Notes: generated by a model not told the origin, from the letters alone. DNA of 64,000 bases from Voacanga thouarsii (GCA_026120185.1 JANUWF010002362.1:2383001-2447000); one strand, 5' to 3'; shown: positions 45,806-57,769, numbered from the stretch's first letter. Numbers and translations are program-made.

Positions 45806-46566
45806 TAATCTTGCTTCACCAATTCCTCAAGCTGCTCCTTTAGTTCCTTCAACTCTGCCGGTGCTATCCAATATAGGGTTCGAGATACAGGTTCCACTCC
45901 TGGAATTAGATCGATGGTGAACTCAACTTTTTAGTTGGGAGGTAAAGAAGTGAGTTCCGCAATCTTTAAGGGTGCATGGATCCTTCGATTTGTTTATTAC
46001 GTAGGCCAGATATCCTTGACAACCTTGCTTCAATAATTTTCAGGCTTTTGCTCCAGCTATCAAAAACTTCAACTCTTTTACCCGCTTGCCGTTGAACTCT
46101 AGCACATCGTATCCCAATCTAATGAACTGGATGGACTTTTTCTTATAGTCTACTTTAGCCCCATACTTAGCTAGTCAATCCATACCTAAAATTAAGTCGT
46201 AATCGTCAATAGCTAAGACTACCAAATCTCCCTCCAAGCTCTTTTTCCCACATCAATCTTACAATGCTACACATACCAATCCGCTTGCACCATTTTCCCA
46301 AAGAGCGTACTCACCAACAAGGTAAAAGGTAGTTCTACTCTATCCTAACCCAAATGATATGCACAATTCTTTTTTAAATAGGAATGGATAGATCCAGGGT
46401 CTATCAATGTATTAATGAAACGACCTTGGATAGTAAACGTACCTTCCACCACCGCTGCATCTGCTCCAACTTCCTCCTGGTTAAGAGCGAAAATCTTCAT
46501 TTTCACTTGTAGCTTCTGAGTTCCACTTCCGGAGGCTCCCACAGTATTGGCTTGATTAGCTCCCAC
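45806..46566 (-). pseudogene. Gypsy-2 protease and start of RT, truncated by deletion
   Basis: The protease active site LIDPGSIHSYLKK is near 46370-46410, ILGMD near 46175, and the pre-RT linker (LKS, HHRSNS, GTGRVEGTK in shifted frames) ends at EELVKQ. In gypsy-1 and gypsy-3 that motif is followed by about 270 codons of RT. Here the sequence jumps within about 12 bases to RNase H. Confidence 0.83.
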
Positions 46567-47628
46567 GGTCAGGGCCGGGTTTCCTTGCTCGATTTGAAGA
46601 AGTTTTGGGCAGGCATTCCGCAGATAAGTCGGATCTCCGCAATTGTAGCATTTCCGCTCAGCTCCCTTGGACTAACAATTCTTCTCTACATGACCCTTCT
46701 TCCCACAGTGTTAGCACAATAGGAGATTCTGTGCAAAACCAGCTGGTGCTGTTCGTGCTTTCTTCCCCCGATTCTGCCATTGCTAGATAGTAAGTCGCTT
46801 ATTGGGTTTCTGCCTCTGAAAGGATCTCAGTGGTTGTCTTGGCAGCAAGAACGGTCTTGGTACCATCATGCTTCGATCCTCGTTCTCAGTCCGGGTCACC
46901 GCGTCCATTACCCCTAAATAAATCGTCGATGGAGAAGGTTTCAAAGCCCTTCCCAACTCCTACCTCAATCCTTTGACAAACTGCCTCATTCGGTTCTACT
47001 CAGTATCTACCAATCTTTTGTAGTATTTTGATAATTTGGTAAAACAAGCAGTAGACTGAGCCACGGTAATGCTCCCTTGCTTCAAATTTTGGAACTCTTC
47101 TTTCCTTTTTTCTACTATCTACTGAGGGATAGATTCCTCTCTGAATGTCTCTACAAAGTTGGCCCACGTCCAATCTTGATCTATCATTTCCCAGTCATCT
47201 TGGACTCACTGCCACCATACCCGAGCTAGGCCCCTCAGCCTAAATGTAACAAATTTCACCATTCGCTTCTTGGTGTACTGGAGTGTGGCAAAGATGTCCT
47301 CCATCTACTCCACCAACTACTGTGCTTTCTAGTCTTGCTTGGCCTCTCCCAAGAAGATGGGAGGTTGAAACTTCAAAAACCTCTCCAACGCTTCATCTTC
47401 CCCCTTCGGGTTCCTTTGCTCAGATAGGGTTTGCAAAATCCCCATCATTTTGTGGAATGCTTGCCCCATAGTCACACTAACAGGTTCTTCAGAACCCACT
47501 TCCTACTGCAGTTCATTCTCATTTCCCCGATTTGGCGATAACAGTTGAGTTGTAGCAAACTCTGGAGTCACGAGTTCTGCCTCCGGAATCCTTCTGCTGG
47601 ATGTTGCTACACGACGCTTTAGTACCAT
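46567..47628 (-). pseudogene. Gypsy-2 gag, broken, start preserved
   Basis: ATG at 47626-47628 begins MVLKRRVATSSRRIPEAEL. This is the only copy in the window where the gag start is visible. Capsid region FRLRGLARVWWQ, then EFQNLKQGSITVAQ; knuckles CxxCGKKGHVEKNC (one Cys codon disrupted by a stop) and CYNCGDPTYLRNAC (His to Tyr) at about 46640-46720. Multiple stops, many at Gln or Trp positions. Confidence 0.87.
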
Positions 47629-47892
47629 TCTAAACTATGCCCCCAGATAATGAGTTTATACATCAAAGTTTAAGATATTTAAATCAAGCATGCATTCGCA
47701 TTCAAACTCAAGCAAAATCAAATTAGATGCAAGCTTTGCATAAAGAATTACATTTTTCAAGATTAGAGTACACCAAGGTCCTCTTATTTGCATAAATTTG
47801 AAATAAAACATTAAACATAAATGGACCCCTAGCACAAGAGTTTATTGAAAGCTGTAAATAATAACTTCCTAAGCATAGCAAAACTTAGCCCC
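47629..47892 (-). other. Gypsy-2 spacer between leader ORF and gag
   Basis: About 260 bases, AT-rich, no recognisable coding. Confidence 0.6.
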
Positions 47893-48153
47893 CTAATCCT
47901 CATCAGAATCTTCGGTGTTAGCATCATACAACCATCCACTAGTATTCCTAAAAAAATTCATCCCTGCACCATTCACGAACTCATAGTCCATTGGCTCCTT
48001 CCCGGGTCTCCTAGAACTCTTACCAGTTTCAACATGGTTGGGTGGGGGTACAAAAGAATGTCTAGGTGGAGATTCATAGTCTACCTCCCCCGGATCATTA
48101 CTATCAGCAGTCAAGTCAATCACGGGGCTAGGCGGGTGTGGGACATACACCAT
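47893..48153 (-). CDS. Leader ORF upstream of gypsy-2 gag (86 codons, longer remnant upstream)
   Basis: Open frame starting MVYVPHPPSPVIDLTADS and ending WLYDANTEDSDED, rich in Pro, Asp and Ser. The same frame can be followed upstream to about 48340 through stops: it reads PPPIPIIDLVSSSKYEK, then PTPQPAPQPIIPLEESGVDEV. So the original was at least about 140 codons with a repeated P-x-I/V-IDL motif. It ends before gag and is not fused to it. I do not recognise a family. The equivalent region is missing or outside the window for gypsy-1 and gypsy-3. Confidence 0.5.
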   Translation of the reverse strand: MVYVPHPPSPVIDLTADSNDPGEVDYESPPRHSFVPPPNHVETGKSSRRPGKEPMDYEFVNGAGMNFFRNTSGWLYDANTEDSDED

Positions 48154-48450
48154 GTCAATTTTCTCATACTTACTACTGGAAACTAAGTCTATTATTGGTA
48201 TAGGAGGTGGCTAAATAATCTAAACCTCATCAACACCGCTCTCTTCCAAGGGTATGATAGGTTGAGGTGCGGGTTGTGGTGTAGGTTATGGCACTCGTAA
48301 ATCATCTGGATTGACAGGGATTAGTTGATGCTATTGCTACCCCAGTTCTAATCATTCTAACCATCCTACAGCATAAACAAGCCAGATTAGTCAAAAGAGT
48401 TTAATCCTAATAAAACAAAGCATATACTATTAATAATTACCTAAACCTAA

Positions 48451-48462
48451 GCTCTAATACCA
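48451..48462 (-). promoter_or_regulatory. Gypsy-2 primer-binding site
   Basis: On the minus strand TGGTATTAGAGC follows the 5' LTR after two bases (GG). It is the initiator tRNA-Met type with one transition. Confidence 0.87.
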
Positions 48463-48464
48463 CC

Positions 48465-50291
48465 TGTAACACCCCACTACCTACGCCCCTATTAGGGCTG
48501 GGGATGTCGCCCCGTCCACAGGATAATAGGTCTTAATAACTAGGACACACAAAATAAATAAAATGAATAATTCAAAATTAAACTTATTACAACCAAAGTA
48601 ATACATGAACAAGTTCAAAAAATAAATGTCTACTATAGTCTCTCAAATGAAATACATAGGAAAAATAATGAGTCTTTAAAATATAGGCAATTCTCTAGTT
48701 AATAACCTTCACAACAGGATCGACCTAAAAGCATGGTATAAAAGGTGGTGAGACATAAATCTCAATAACCCGTGTGTATTTTGAGTGTTTTAGGTAAAAT
48801 ATTTTATGTATGCAAGTTGTGAAATTTTCATAAAAGAATGTGCTGGCAAGCCTCAAATAAATTTCACAATTGAAGAGTGGTGTTTTTCTTTCCAAAACAT
48901 ACATGTGCACAATAAATACAACCACTCAAAAGAGGTAGCCATGGCACAACACTCTGTGCACCATGACAATATAACAATCAGAATGCCACACTTTGTGCAT
49001 ACTGACACAAGGTAGGTGTACGGCCTAACGGGTGAGATACTCTTTCATCTCTATACCCAAACCCACTGGTTGTCCACTCCAAAAATATACAGTCTACCTG
49101 ACTAGACCGATATGACCTACAGCACTGGCATCCTATCAGGGAAGGACTCACCCCTCAGAGGTGGCTACCTACTGAGAGACTTATCCTAACCCTTCAAAGA
49201 CTAGTCCTAGCAGTCTACCCTTATTGAGTACTCAACATTGATTGTCCCACTTGGGAGAAGAAAGATCATACAATAATTCACTTGAAAATAGCAATTATAG
49301 TTTCAAAAATTCTTGCCAAAGTTATGTTTTTAGGAAAAGTTTAGCGTTTTGTGTAAAATTATTTGTTTAACTTAAATGGTTTGCTTGACTGAAATGAAAA
49401 GGAAAATTGTTCAAAATTGCCTTTACAGTACAAATACTCGTATACATTGAGTTTGACTTGCCACGATGACTTGGGTCTTCAAATGGTTTCAAGTAGGAAC
49501 TTAGCTGATCTTTTGCTCTTCTTGAGTTCAAAAGTCTTCTAAGGTAGTTCAGGTCAACCTAACCCCGCCTAGGATAAACACAAGGTATAAGATAACATCC
49601 GAGCCATACTAGCCTTAAATAAATAATTCCTAATTCAACTAGCCACAACAATAACTAGCCATGACCGCAATGTCTTAAGCTTTAATACTAGTTGATAAAG
49701 TATTTTATAAAATAAAATTTAGCTAGAAAAGTTAAAATAAATGGGTGTTATAAAATAATTAATAGTACATTATAGTTTCAAATAATAAATAATGAGAAAT
49801 ATTGCTAATAAATAAAATTAGTATTAAAGAATGGATAATAATAAATCCTAAACGATATTGATAATAAGTAATATTTAAATAGTATTATTATAGATAATAA
49901 ATTATACTTAATTTTTAATTAATAAATAATAAAGAAATTATAATATAAATAATATTTATGATTATAGATAAAAGTTTTAGTAAGGCTAACTAGCAATAAT
50001 ATTAATATGATTTACAAATTCATTTGATATTATTTAATTCCAATATTTTATTATTTATATTCAATAAATAGATTTTATTTATTTAACCAATAAAATAATA
50101 ATATTTTAAATAATCTGCTATTTCAAACCTACACAATGTTTTTGAATTTTGTAAATTAAATTGAATAATAGTACTAATTAAATTAATACTAATAATATTA
50201 GTAAAAATAATTCTAGAATTAATAAAAATAGTTCTGACAATAATTTTCTATTGTCAGAGAAGATCCACGAACATATTCTCACATAATAAAT
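48465..50291 (-). repeat. Gypsy-2 5' LTR, distal segment
   Basis: Starts TGTAACACCCC and parallels 30814-32800. Interrupted by copia-C at 50291/50292; the last five bases TAAAT (50287-50291) are the duplicated target, repeated at 60397-60401. Confidence 0.92.
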
Positions 50292-51587
50292 TGTTAGTGT
50301 TGTGCCCTAGAGGCAATCATTTGTTTACTTTAAGTAATATAACTGTTCAATAAAGTCCCTAGTACAACACTGTGTTAAGGAAATCATGATGGAGATCATG
50401 ATATAAGATTCCTACTACACTGTATAGTGTTAGTACTTAAATAGTCCCTAGTCATAGTATTAATGAGACAGGACATCATTAATGCATTAAGACTATCATG
50501 TGTTAGACTTCCTGATTTGATCAGGTGGTGGTTCTCATATTCATGAGTATTGAGATACTCAAAGTGAACACATGGATGCTTGTTAATGGAACAAGTTCAT
50601 TGGATGACCTAGCTTTGAGATAATCACATGGATAACTATTTAGTGCCAGTGATATAATCTCAATATAGCAAACGTGTAAGTATCCTTAGACTTGAGATCT
50701 GCAAGGTACTTTGTTTGCTGAGCATTGTACTTTGATTCCAATCTCGGAAGCTCGATCGAGGGCTGCCTATGGGATGGATATTGAGTACATTGTGAGATAA
50801 ATGAAAGTAGTTGAGAGGGTCAATAAAGGATTCACCACTCCTAATAGTATGGGTGAATATCTCACGGCCACTTGTAGGAATTACTACTCAGAAAGTCCTT
50901 GGCCAAGGCGATTGTGTATTGGAAACAGTCCCAATTGATACACATCTAGAGTAGTGGGTTCCTGGTACAAGTACTATTGTATTCGGGCCAAAATTAATTA
51001 TGGAGGAAGTTGTCACTAATTCCGTACTCCAAACCGAATGAGATATTGTATGGTGAAAGGAGTTAATTGCACTGAAGTTTGTTATTGAAGTGTTCATGTC
51101 AAGCCACTTAACTTCCTGGACTCTTGGGTGGTCATGATGTGTTGCTAGATACCGCTCATGATCTGCGAATATAGGTTTATTAATTAATGAATTAATAAAC
51201 TAATCTTGATTAGAATTAATAGGATTAATTCTAATTAATTATGAATTATTAATCTCAAAGACGTTTTGGATTAATCCATGCTCGTTGCCAATAGACTGGG
51301 AAACCTAATTGGTCACACACAATAGCGGATTATATACTCAAGATGTTATTTGATAACATAGAAGGGTTAATTGAGAGAAAGAGAAGTTATTGTAGACAAA
51401 TTATAATTAGTTATAATTTGTAGTCCAAGTTGTAATTGTGAGAACTTGATGTTTCCAATTACAATTACGAAATTCTAATTGTTTTAGTATTTCAGATTTT
51501 CAGTGGATTTTGGAACATATATTGGATATGCTCGAAACCCTAATCCAAGGAGTGATTCATACGAAAATAGGAGCCACAAAACAAACG

Positions 51588-51671
51588 TCTTCTTCTTCTT
51601 CTTCTTCTTCTTCTTCTTCTTCTTCTTCTTCTTCTTCTTCTTCTTCTTCTTCTTCTTCTTCTTCTTCTTCT

Positions 51672-51742
<71 letters not shown>
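51588..51742. repeat. (CTT)n-(CT)n compound microsatellite
   Basis: CTT units to about 51675, then CT units to 51742. It sits at the position of the pyrimidine tract of the copia LTR (compare 35452-35476). The poly-Ser, Phe, Leu, Arg, Glu and Lys frames over it are artefacts. Confidence 0.95.
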
Positions 51743-51745
<3 letters not shown>

Positions 51746-51767
51746 TTGCTGAAAACAAAAAATAGCC

Positions 51768-52375
51768 CTAAAGCAGGGAGGCATGATAGTGGCCCAGTAC
51801 GCAGCACGGTTCACCCAGCTATCAAAGTACTACAAGAGACTAGTGAACACCGAGCAGAATAGGACGAGGCAGTTTGTCAATGGACTGAGGCAAGAATTGA
51901 GGAGGGCGTTGGCACCTTTTCCACCAACGACCTATTCGGGGGCCGTAGATGCAGCTATCAGGACTGAGAATGAGGACCGCAGCAAGATGGCGGCGAGGCC
52001 TTTCCAGCCACCAAGGCAATCTCAGGGACATTTCCAGAGATAGCAACCCAACAAGCGCACCGCCAACCAACAGTGGCAATACCATGGGAAGCAAGCCCGG
52101 ACAGCACCAGTTGGTCCTGCTCAAAACCTTCTGTTATGCCGGCAGTGTAGGAAAAAAGGCCACAGAGAAATGAACTATTGGTCCAAATAAGATAAATGGA
52201 AATCTTATCACTGCGACGACCCGGACCACCTGCGGAACGCCTGCCCTAAATTACACCAAGTCAGGCAGGGAAAATGGCTCAAAATCCAGGACCCAATAGA
52301 GCCAATGCCATGGGAGCGTCTGAGAGTAGAGAACCGAAGCCTCAAGTGAAAGCCAAGGTATTCGTTCTCAACAGA
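51768..52375 (+). pseudogene. Gypsy-3 gag, 5' truncated
   Basis: Reads KQGGMIVAQYAARFTQLSKYY, GLRQELRRALAPFPPTTY, then the knuckle CRQCRKKGHREMNY with Tyr for the last Cys (as in gypsy-1). CYHCDDPDHLRNAC-type sequence follows with its first Cys changed to Ser. Stops at about 52040 and 52187. The capsid N-terminal half is absent. Confidence 0.87.
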
Positions 52376-52989
52376 GAGGAGGTTGGGACCGATACAGCAG
52401 TAGTGGAAGGTACGTTTACTATTCAAGGACGTTCCGTTAATGCACTGATAGATTATGGCTCCACTCATTTGGGCTGGAATGGAGTGGAGCTACCTTTTAC
52501 CTTATTGGTAAGTACACCTTTGGGAAAGATGGTGCAAGCAGATCGGTATGTGTGAAATTACAAAATTGATGTGGGAAGAGAAAGCTTGGAGGGAGATTTG
52601 ATAGTATTGAATATTGAGGATTATGATTTAATATTGGGAATGGATTGGCTAGTAAAGTATGGGGCTAGAGTAGACTGTAAGAATAAATCAGTCCAGTTCA
52701 TTAGACCGGGTTCTGATATGTTGGAATTCGATGGCAAGAGAGTGAAAGAATCGAAGTATTTCATAGCGGGGGCTAAGGCCTATAAATTACTGAAGCAAGG
52801 ATGTCAAGGATACCTAGCTTTTGTGATAAACAAGCCAAAGGACCAGTGCACTCTGGAGGACACCGAGGTAGTGAAGGACTTTCCTAATGTGTTTCCAGCG
52901 GAACTTACTTCTCTACCTCCCAGTCGAGAAGTTGAATTCACCATTGACCTAGTTCCGGAGCAGAACCAGTATCTTGGACCCCGTATCGG
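52376..52989 (+). pseudogene. Gypsy-3 aspartic protease, active site damaged
   Basis: The active-site segment reads NALIDYGSTH (Pro to Tyr). It is then missing about 33 bases that encode HSYLNKICACQ in gypsy-1. 52571-53008 remains open for 145 codons with ILGMDWLVKYGARVDCKNK and VFPAELTSLPPSREVEF. A frameshift near 52960 separates it from RT. Confidence 0.85.
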
Positions 52990-54357
52990 ATGGCACCGGC
53001 AGAGCTAAAAGAGCAGTTAGAAGAGTTAGTGAAGCAAGGCTACATCAGACCTACCACGTCGCCCTGGGGAGCACCCGTACTGTTTGTGAAGAAGAAGGAC
53101 AGGACTCTGAGACTATGTATCGACTATCGGGGGTTGAACAATCTGACGATCAAGAACAAGTATCCCCTACCGCTAATTGATAAGCTGTTTGACCAGTTAC
53201 AAGGATCCAGTTGCTACTCCAAACTGGACCTGAGGCAAGGGTACTATCAGGTGCGGATAAAAGAAGAGGATATCCCCAAGACGGCCTTCAACACCAGATA
53301 TGGACATTATGAGTTCGTGGTAATGCCATTCGGGGTAACCAATGCCCTAGCAGTATTCATGGATTTGATGCATCGAGTGTTCCGACCTTATTTGAACAAG
53401 TTCGTGGTGGTCTTCATCGACGACATTCTAATTTATTCCAAGAGTCCGGGGGAGCATGCAGAACATTTGAAGCTCGTATTGGAGAAGATGCGGGAGCACA
53501 AGCTTTTCGCCAAATTTAGCAAGTGTAAGTTCTGGCTGGACAGTGTTGCATTTCTTAGCCACGTGGTGACCAATGAGGGAATCAAGGTAGACCTAGCAAA
53601 GGTTGAAGCAGTGTCAGACTGGAAGCAACCGGAGAACATCACCGAGATTCAAAGTTTCTTGGGATTGGCTGGTTACTATAGGAGGTTCATCAAAAGATTT
53701 TCAACTCTTGCATTGCCTATGACTCGACTGCTGAGGAAAGAAGTCCCATTTGTTTGGAGTGAAAAATGTGAGAAGAGTTTCCAAGAGCTTAAGCGAAGAT
53801 TGATGACAGCACCAGTATTGAGTCTGCCAGAGGGAGATAAGCCTTACTCGCTATATACCGATGCCTCGAAAGAAGGATTGGGAGCAATATTGATGCAAGA
53901 CCGGAAAGTGATCGCTTATGCTTCTCGAAAGTTGAGATCTCATGAAGTCAACTACCCTACGCATGATCTGGAGCTGGCAGCCATTGTGTTCGCTTTAAAG
54001 AAATGGCGACACTGCCTGTTTGAAGCTGAATATGAAGTGTTCACTGACCACAAGAGCTTGAAGTACATCTTCACCCAAAAGGATTTGAATTTGAGGCAGC
54101 GGAGATGGATGGAATTTTTGGAAGAGTACCGTTGTCCGATCAACTATCACCTCGGGAAGGCCAACGTTGTTGCTGATGCCCTAAGCAAAAAAGTCAGTAT
54201 GGCCAAATTACGGGTGCAGGAGATTCAAGTAGTTCAGGGTGTGTTGGACAGAAGAGTGGAAGTGCAAGAAAATAGAATTGTTGTTAGCAACCTGAAGTTA
54301 GCACCGGATCTAAGGCGAGAAATTATGGAAGCTCAGCAAAGTAACGCAGAATTTTAA
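52990..54357 (+). CDS. Gypsy-3 RT-RNase H segment, open for 455 codons
   Basis: This is the longest intact coding stretch in the window. RT: KLDL with Asp 80, MPFGVTNA at 112-119, FIDD with Asp 144 and 145. RNase H: TDAS (Asp 291), [14 protein letters not shown] (Glu 328), FTDHKSL (Asp 353), ADALS (Asp 396). All catalytic residues are present. The start chosen is the first Met after the protease frameshift; in a living element this is internal to the polyprotein. The frame ends at a TAA where gypsy-1 has CAG (Gln). Isolated RT-RNase H here would be unlinked from Gag and protease, so function is doubtful. Confidence 0.9.
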   Translation: MAPAELKEQLEELVKQGYIRPTTSPWGAPVLFVKKKDRTLRLCIDYRGLNNLTIKNKYPLPLIDKLFDQLQGSSCYSKLDLRQGYYQVRIKEEDIPKTAFNTRYGHYEFVVMPFGVTNALAVFMDLMHRVFRPYLNKFVVVFIDDILIYSKSPGEHAEHLKLVLEKMREHKLFAKFSKCKFWLDSVAFLSHVVTNEGIKVDLAKVEAVSDWKQPENITEIQSFLGLAGYYRRFIKRFSTLALPMTRLLRKEVPFVWSEKCEKSFQELKRRLMTAPVLSLPEGDKPYSLYTDASKEGLGAILMQDRKVIAYASRKLRSHEVNYPTHDLELAAIVFALKKWRHCLFEAEYEVFTDHKSLKYIFTQKDLNLRQRRWMEFLEEYRCPINYHLGKANVVADALSKKVSMAKLRVQEIQVVQGVLDRRVEVQENRIVVSNLKLAPDLRREIMEAQQSNAEF

Positions 54358-55300
54358 CTCTTTAAGGACAAAGAGCTTAAACGACAAGGCAATAAATTCT
54401 GGCAAGACGAGGCGGGAGTTTTGTATTTCAGGGATCGATTGTGTGTACTCAAAGAGCATCAATTGAAGGATAAAATTTTGGAAGAGGTGCATGAGAGCAA
54501 GTACGCCATTCACCTGAGGGAAGTCAAAATGTACCAGGATCTAAAAAGGGCCTATTGGTGGCCCGGAATGAAGCGGGATGTGGTTAAATATGTCTCGACA
54601 TGTCTCACCAGGATCTTAAGAAGGTCAAAGCGGAGCATAAGAAGTCAGTAGGACTGTTACAACTGTTGCCAGTACTAGAATGGAAGTGGGAGGAAGTGAC
54701 CATGGATTTTGTCACTGGACTTCCTATGTCAAGGATCCAGAAGGATGCTATATGGGTGGTAGTGGATCGACTGACCAAATCAGCACATTTCATACCAGTG
54801 AATGTAAGGGATTCCATGGAGAAGTTAGCTCAGACCTATGTGCGAGAAATAGTCCATCTCCATGGAGTGCCTTAAATGTGTTTGACTGAGACCCAAGGTT
54901 TACGTCTCGATTTTGGGGCAAGTTTCAAGAATCAATGGGGTCGAGTCTGAAGTTTAGTACAACTGCGCATCCGCAGACCGATAGGCAGTCAGAAAAGATT
55001 ATTCAAATATTAGAGGATATGCTAAGAACGTGTGTTCTAGATTTTAGAGATAAATGGATTGAATGTGTGCCGTATGCGGAGTTATCCTATAATAACAATT
55101 ATCAGGCTTCGATTGGAATGGCTCCGTATGAGACACTGTATGGACGCAAGTGTCAGGTACTGCTATACTGGAGTTAGTCAGAAGATGGACACATAAGCAA
55201 AATCGGAGAAGTCTGTGTTCAGGAAATGTTGGACAAAGTTAAGTTAATCAGGGAAAGGTTGAAGGCAGCTCAAAGCCGACAAAAGAGCTATGAAGATAAT
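54358..55300 (+). pseudogene. Gypsy-3 integrase, broken
   Basis: Zinc-binding part YAIHLREVKMYQDLKRAYWWPGMKR ... CLT at about 54500-54610, then a frameshift. The core reads MDFVTGLPMSR, WVVVDRLTKSAHFIPV with the first Asp (about 54750-54800). A deletion and a CGA to TGA stop fall in the DRDPRF region (about 54870-54895). Then HPQTDRQSEKIIQILEDML with the Glu, and IGMAPYETLYGRKC. Two coding halves stay open: 54600-54875 and 54935-55177. Confidence 0.88.
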
Positions 55301-55740
55301 AGGTGAAGAGAGTTGGAGTTTCAAGTAGGAGACAGTGTATTTCTGAGATAGACATCGAATAGAGGAATCTTCAAGCATCTGAAGGGTGGGAAGCTGAATC
55401 CGAGGTATTTGGGACTGTTCCTGATAAAGTAAATGATTGGACTGGTAGCATATCGATTAGACTTTCCAGATGGATTGACAGGAATTCATGACGTGTTTCA
55501 TGTGTCATAGCTGAAGAAGTACAATGCCGATCTCGGTCATGTTTTGAAGAATGAGCCATTGGTGTTGCAACCCGATCTGAACTATATGGAGAAACCCATG
55601 CAAATATTGGACAGCAGTATCAAGAATCTCCAGAGTAAGTAGATACCGATGGTAAAACAGTGGGAGCATCATGTCACGCGAGATACCACATGGGAATCAG
55701 AAGAGTAGGTAAAGCGAAAGTATCCCGATCTGAGTTAGAG
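55301..55740 (+). pseudogene. Gypsy-3 integrase C-terminus and chromodomain-like tail
   Basis: Reads QVGDSVFL, GGKLNPRYLGLFLI, DGLTGIHDVFHVS-stop-LKKYNAD, then PMQILDSSIKNLQSK and TTWESEE, the degraded chromodomain. Stops at about 55350, 55429, 55508 and 55640. Confidence 0.82.
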
Positions 55741-55773
55741 GTATGCCAGAATTTTGGGACGAAATTCTCCTAT

Positions 55774-55784
55774 GGAGGGAAAGA
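55774..55784 (+). promoter_or_regulatory. Gypsy-3 polypurine tract
   Basis: GGAGGGAAAGA immediately before the LTR start TGTGAAACCCC. Confidence 0.86.
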
Positions 55785-56027
55785 TGTGAAACCCCAACTA
55801 AAACCAACCCTAGAGTAAGGGGGTCGGGATGCATATCATATTTTGTTTCATGCATAAATATATTTTTGTATGATTTTATGTGCTTTGGATTTGTGATTTG
55901 TAGTCTAGAAGGCTTAATTGTACTTATTGAGTAGGAAGGGCAAAATGATGATTTTGCTTGAGGAGGAAATAGGGAGATAACTTGAGGGTTAAATAGGAAA
56001 AATATTTGGGAGAGAAAATAAGAACAA

Positions 56028-56101
56028 GAGTTGTTGTAGTTTAGTGGTTAGAGCATTGGAATAAATCCTTGAGGTCTTGAGTTCAAATTCCTTCATTTAA
56101 G
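56028..56101 (+). other. tRNA-like module in gypsy-3 LTR
   Basis: TAGTTTAGTGGTTAGAGCA holds U8, A14, G18, G19 and A21 at tRNA positions with a pairable D stem. GAGTTCAAATTCC resembles the B box. It starts 243 bases into the LTR. The anticodon stem has about three of five pairs, and the acceptor stem is not convincing. Confidence 0.6.
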
Positions 56102-57675
56102 TTTTAGCATGATTAAATTTTATTTTTTATAGGTAGGCTATTTTTGGCCTTGCAAGCCTTAGGAAGGAGTAGGGATGTTGTCCTAGGGGAGATATGAAAG
56201 GAATGTCCTAATTCCATTCTTGTGCCCTACAAAAATCCATAAGGGATTCATACCCTTTTTGTTCTCTAACTTATCTTAATTCTTGACCAATTAAGTTGCT
56301 CAATTTATTCAAGCCATTTTATTTCCAGAAAATTCTAGCAAGCTTCCTTGATCTTGGAGTTTCGAAATTACTTATGGGAGGGTAGAATACTGGCCGAAAA
56401 TGGGGAAGAGTTATGGAAGGTTCCCAAGAGAATTAATCTCCATGGTTGAACCTTCAAACTCCACCCTATGAGTGATAATCTTCTTCTTATAGCAAACTGG
56501 AAATTTTTCCAGCTTCTTGATCAGTTCAATTGTCGAAACCTTTAGCCATCTCTCCCTCTCAAATACTGCCAGAAAAATAACCAATTCACTCAGCTTGAAG
56601 ACTGAAAACTTCTGCCAAACCCGGACTGCACAAAAGCGGTGCAAACTAGAAAAATCCCTGGACAGTTTTCATAGCTTGGTGAGCCAAGAACTAAGCTGTT
56701 TCTTCCACCTTTACAACCAGCAATTCAACCCTATCTTTCCTCCATAAAGAAGGCTGGAAACCAACCTTAAAGGACCCTCCAAAACCCCTTCAAACCTTCT
56801 GCAAGTTGGCTGAAGCATTGCAGAAAAATCTACACAAAAATTCCAGCAAGCCATGCGAAAAAAACTAACCAGAAATTCCAGCTTTGTTTCTTCTTCACCC
56901 TTATCCGAAACTTACTCCATTTTCTCTGTAAAACCAACCTTAGTCAGCCATGAACTAAGCTTCATCATCTTCTCCATTGGTCTGCTCGAATGAAGCTCCA
57001 TGGCTGCTCCTAAAATCCCTCCATCAATCACTACAATCAAGTCATCAATTGGAGTCCAAAATTCCAACAAATTATTCCAGCAAACTTCCATGGATTAAGC
57101 CTCAACTATCCAGAAAATTCCTTCACTACGGCACTCCATAATTCAGCCACCCTATATCTCTTTCAAGCATCATTCATCTCAGCAAAATCCCAGCCAAACA
57201 ATCGACCATTGAAGCTCACAAAAGACCTCCTTCAACTAAAAAAATCTCACTATACTTGCTATCATAATTCACTCCCTAAATTATTCTTTTTCAATTTCAA
57301 ATAACCAGCTTTCCTTTTCTCTCAAATATAAGAATTCAATCACCAGAATTCTCCAACCCATTCAACCACCCTTTCCAAGAAAAATTTCGGCCAGCCTTCC
57401 TCCATTCTCTCCAAACCTCCAAGAACACCCACCGCCCTTCTCCACGCATAAGAGCACTCAAAACCTCTTCAATCTTCTCCAAAAACTCCTGATCACACCT
57501 ACTCATCCTCTTGAATCCATTTCTGCAATTTATAACATCAAACACTGGAATCAAAGTTCCACTTTCAGATCAAAAAAATCAAAATTTTCTTGAAGGCTCA
57601 AGAACACTTTCAAGGTAAGCATGAACAATTATCTCCATCTTCTTTCATCTTCGATGTTTAATGGAACTTACTAAT

Positions 57676-57678
<3 letters not shown>

Positions 57679-57767
<89 letters not shown>
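57679..57767. repeat. (CT)n microsatellite in gypsy-3 LTR
   Basis: Longest pure CT array in the window, at the conserved LTR position. Confidence 0.95.

Positions 57768-57769
<2 letters not shown>

Noticed and set aside
51484..51862. Several long frames of poly-Ser, Phe, Leu, Arg, Glu or Lys
   Set aside because: They are translations of the (CTT)n(CT)n microsatellite in different frames, with no independent coding signal. The same applies to 57645-57885, 6238-6423 and 15119-15307.
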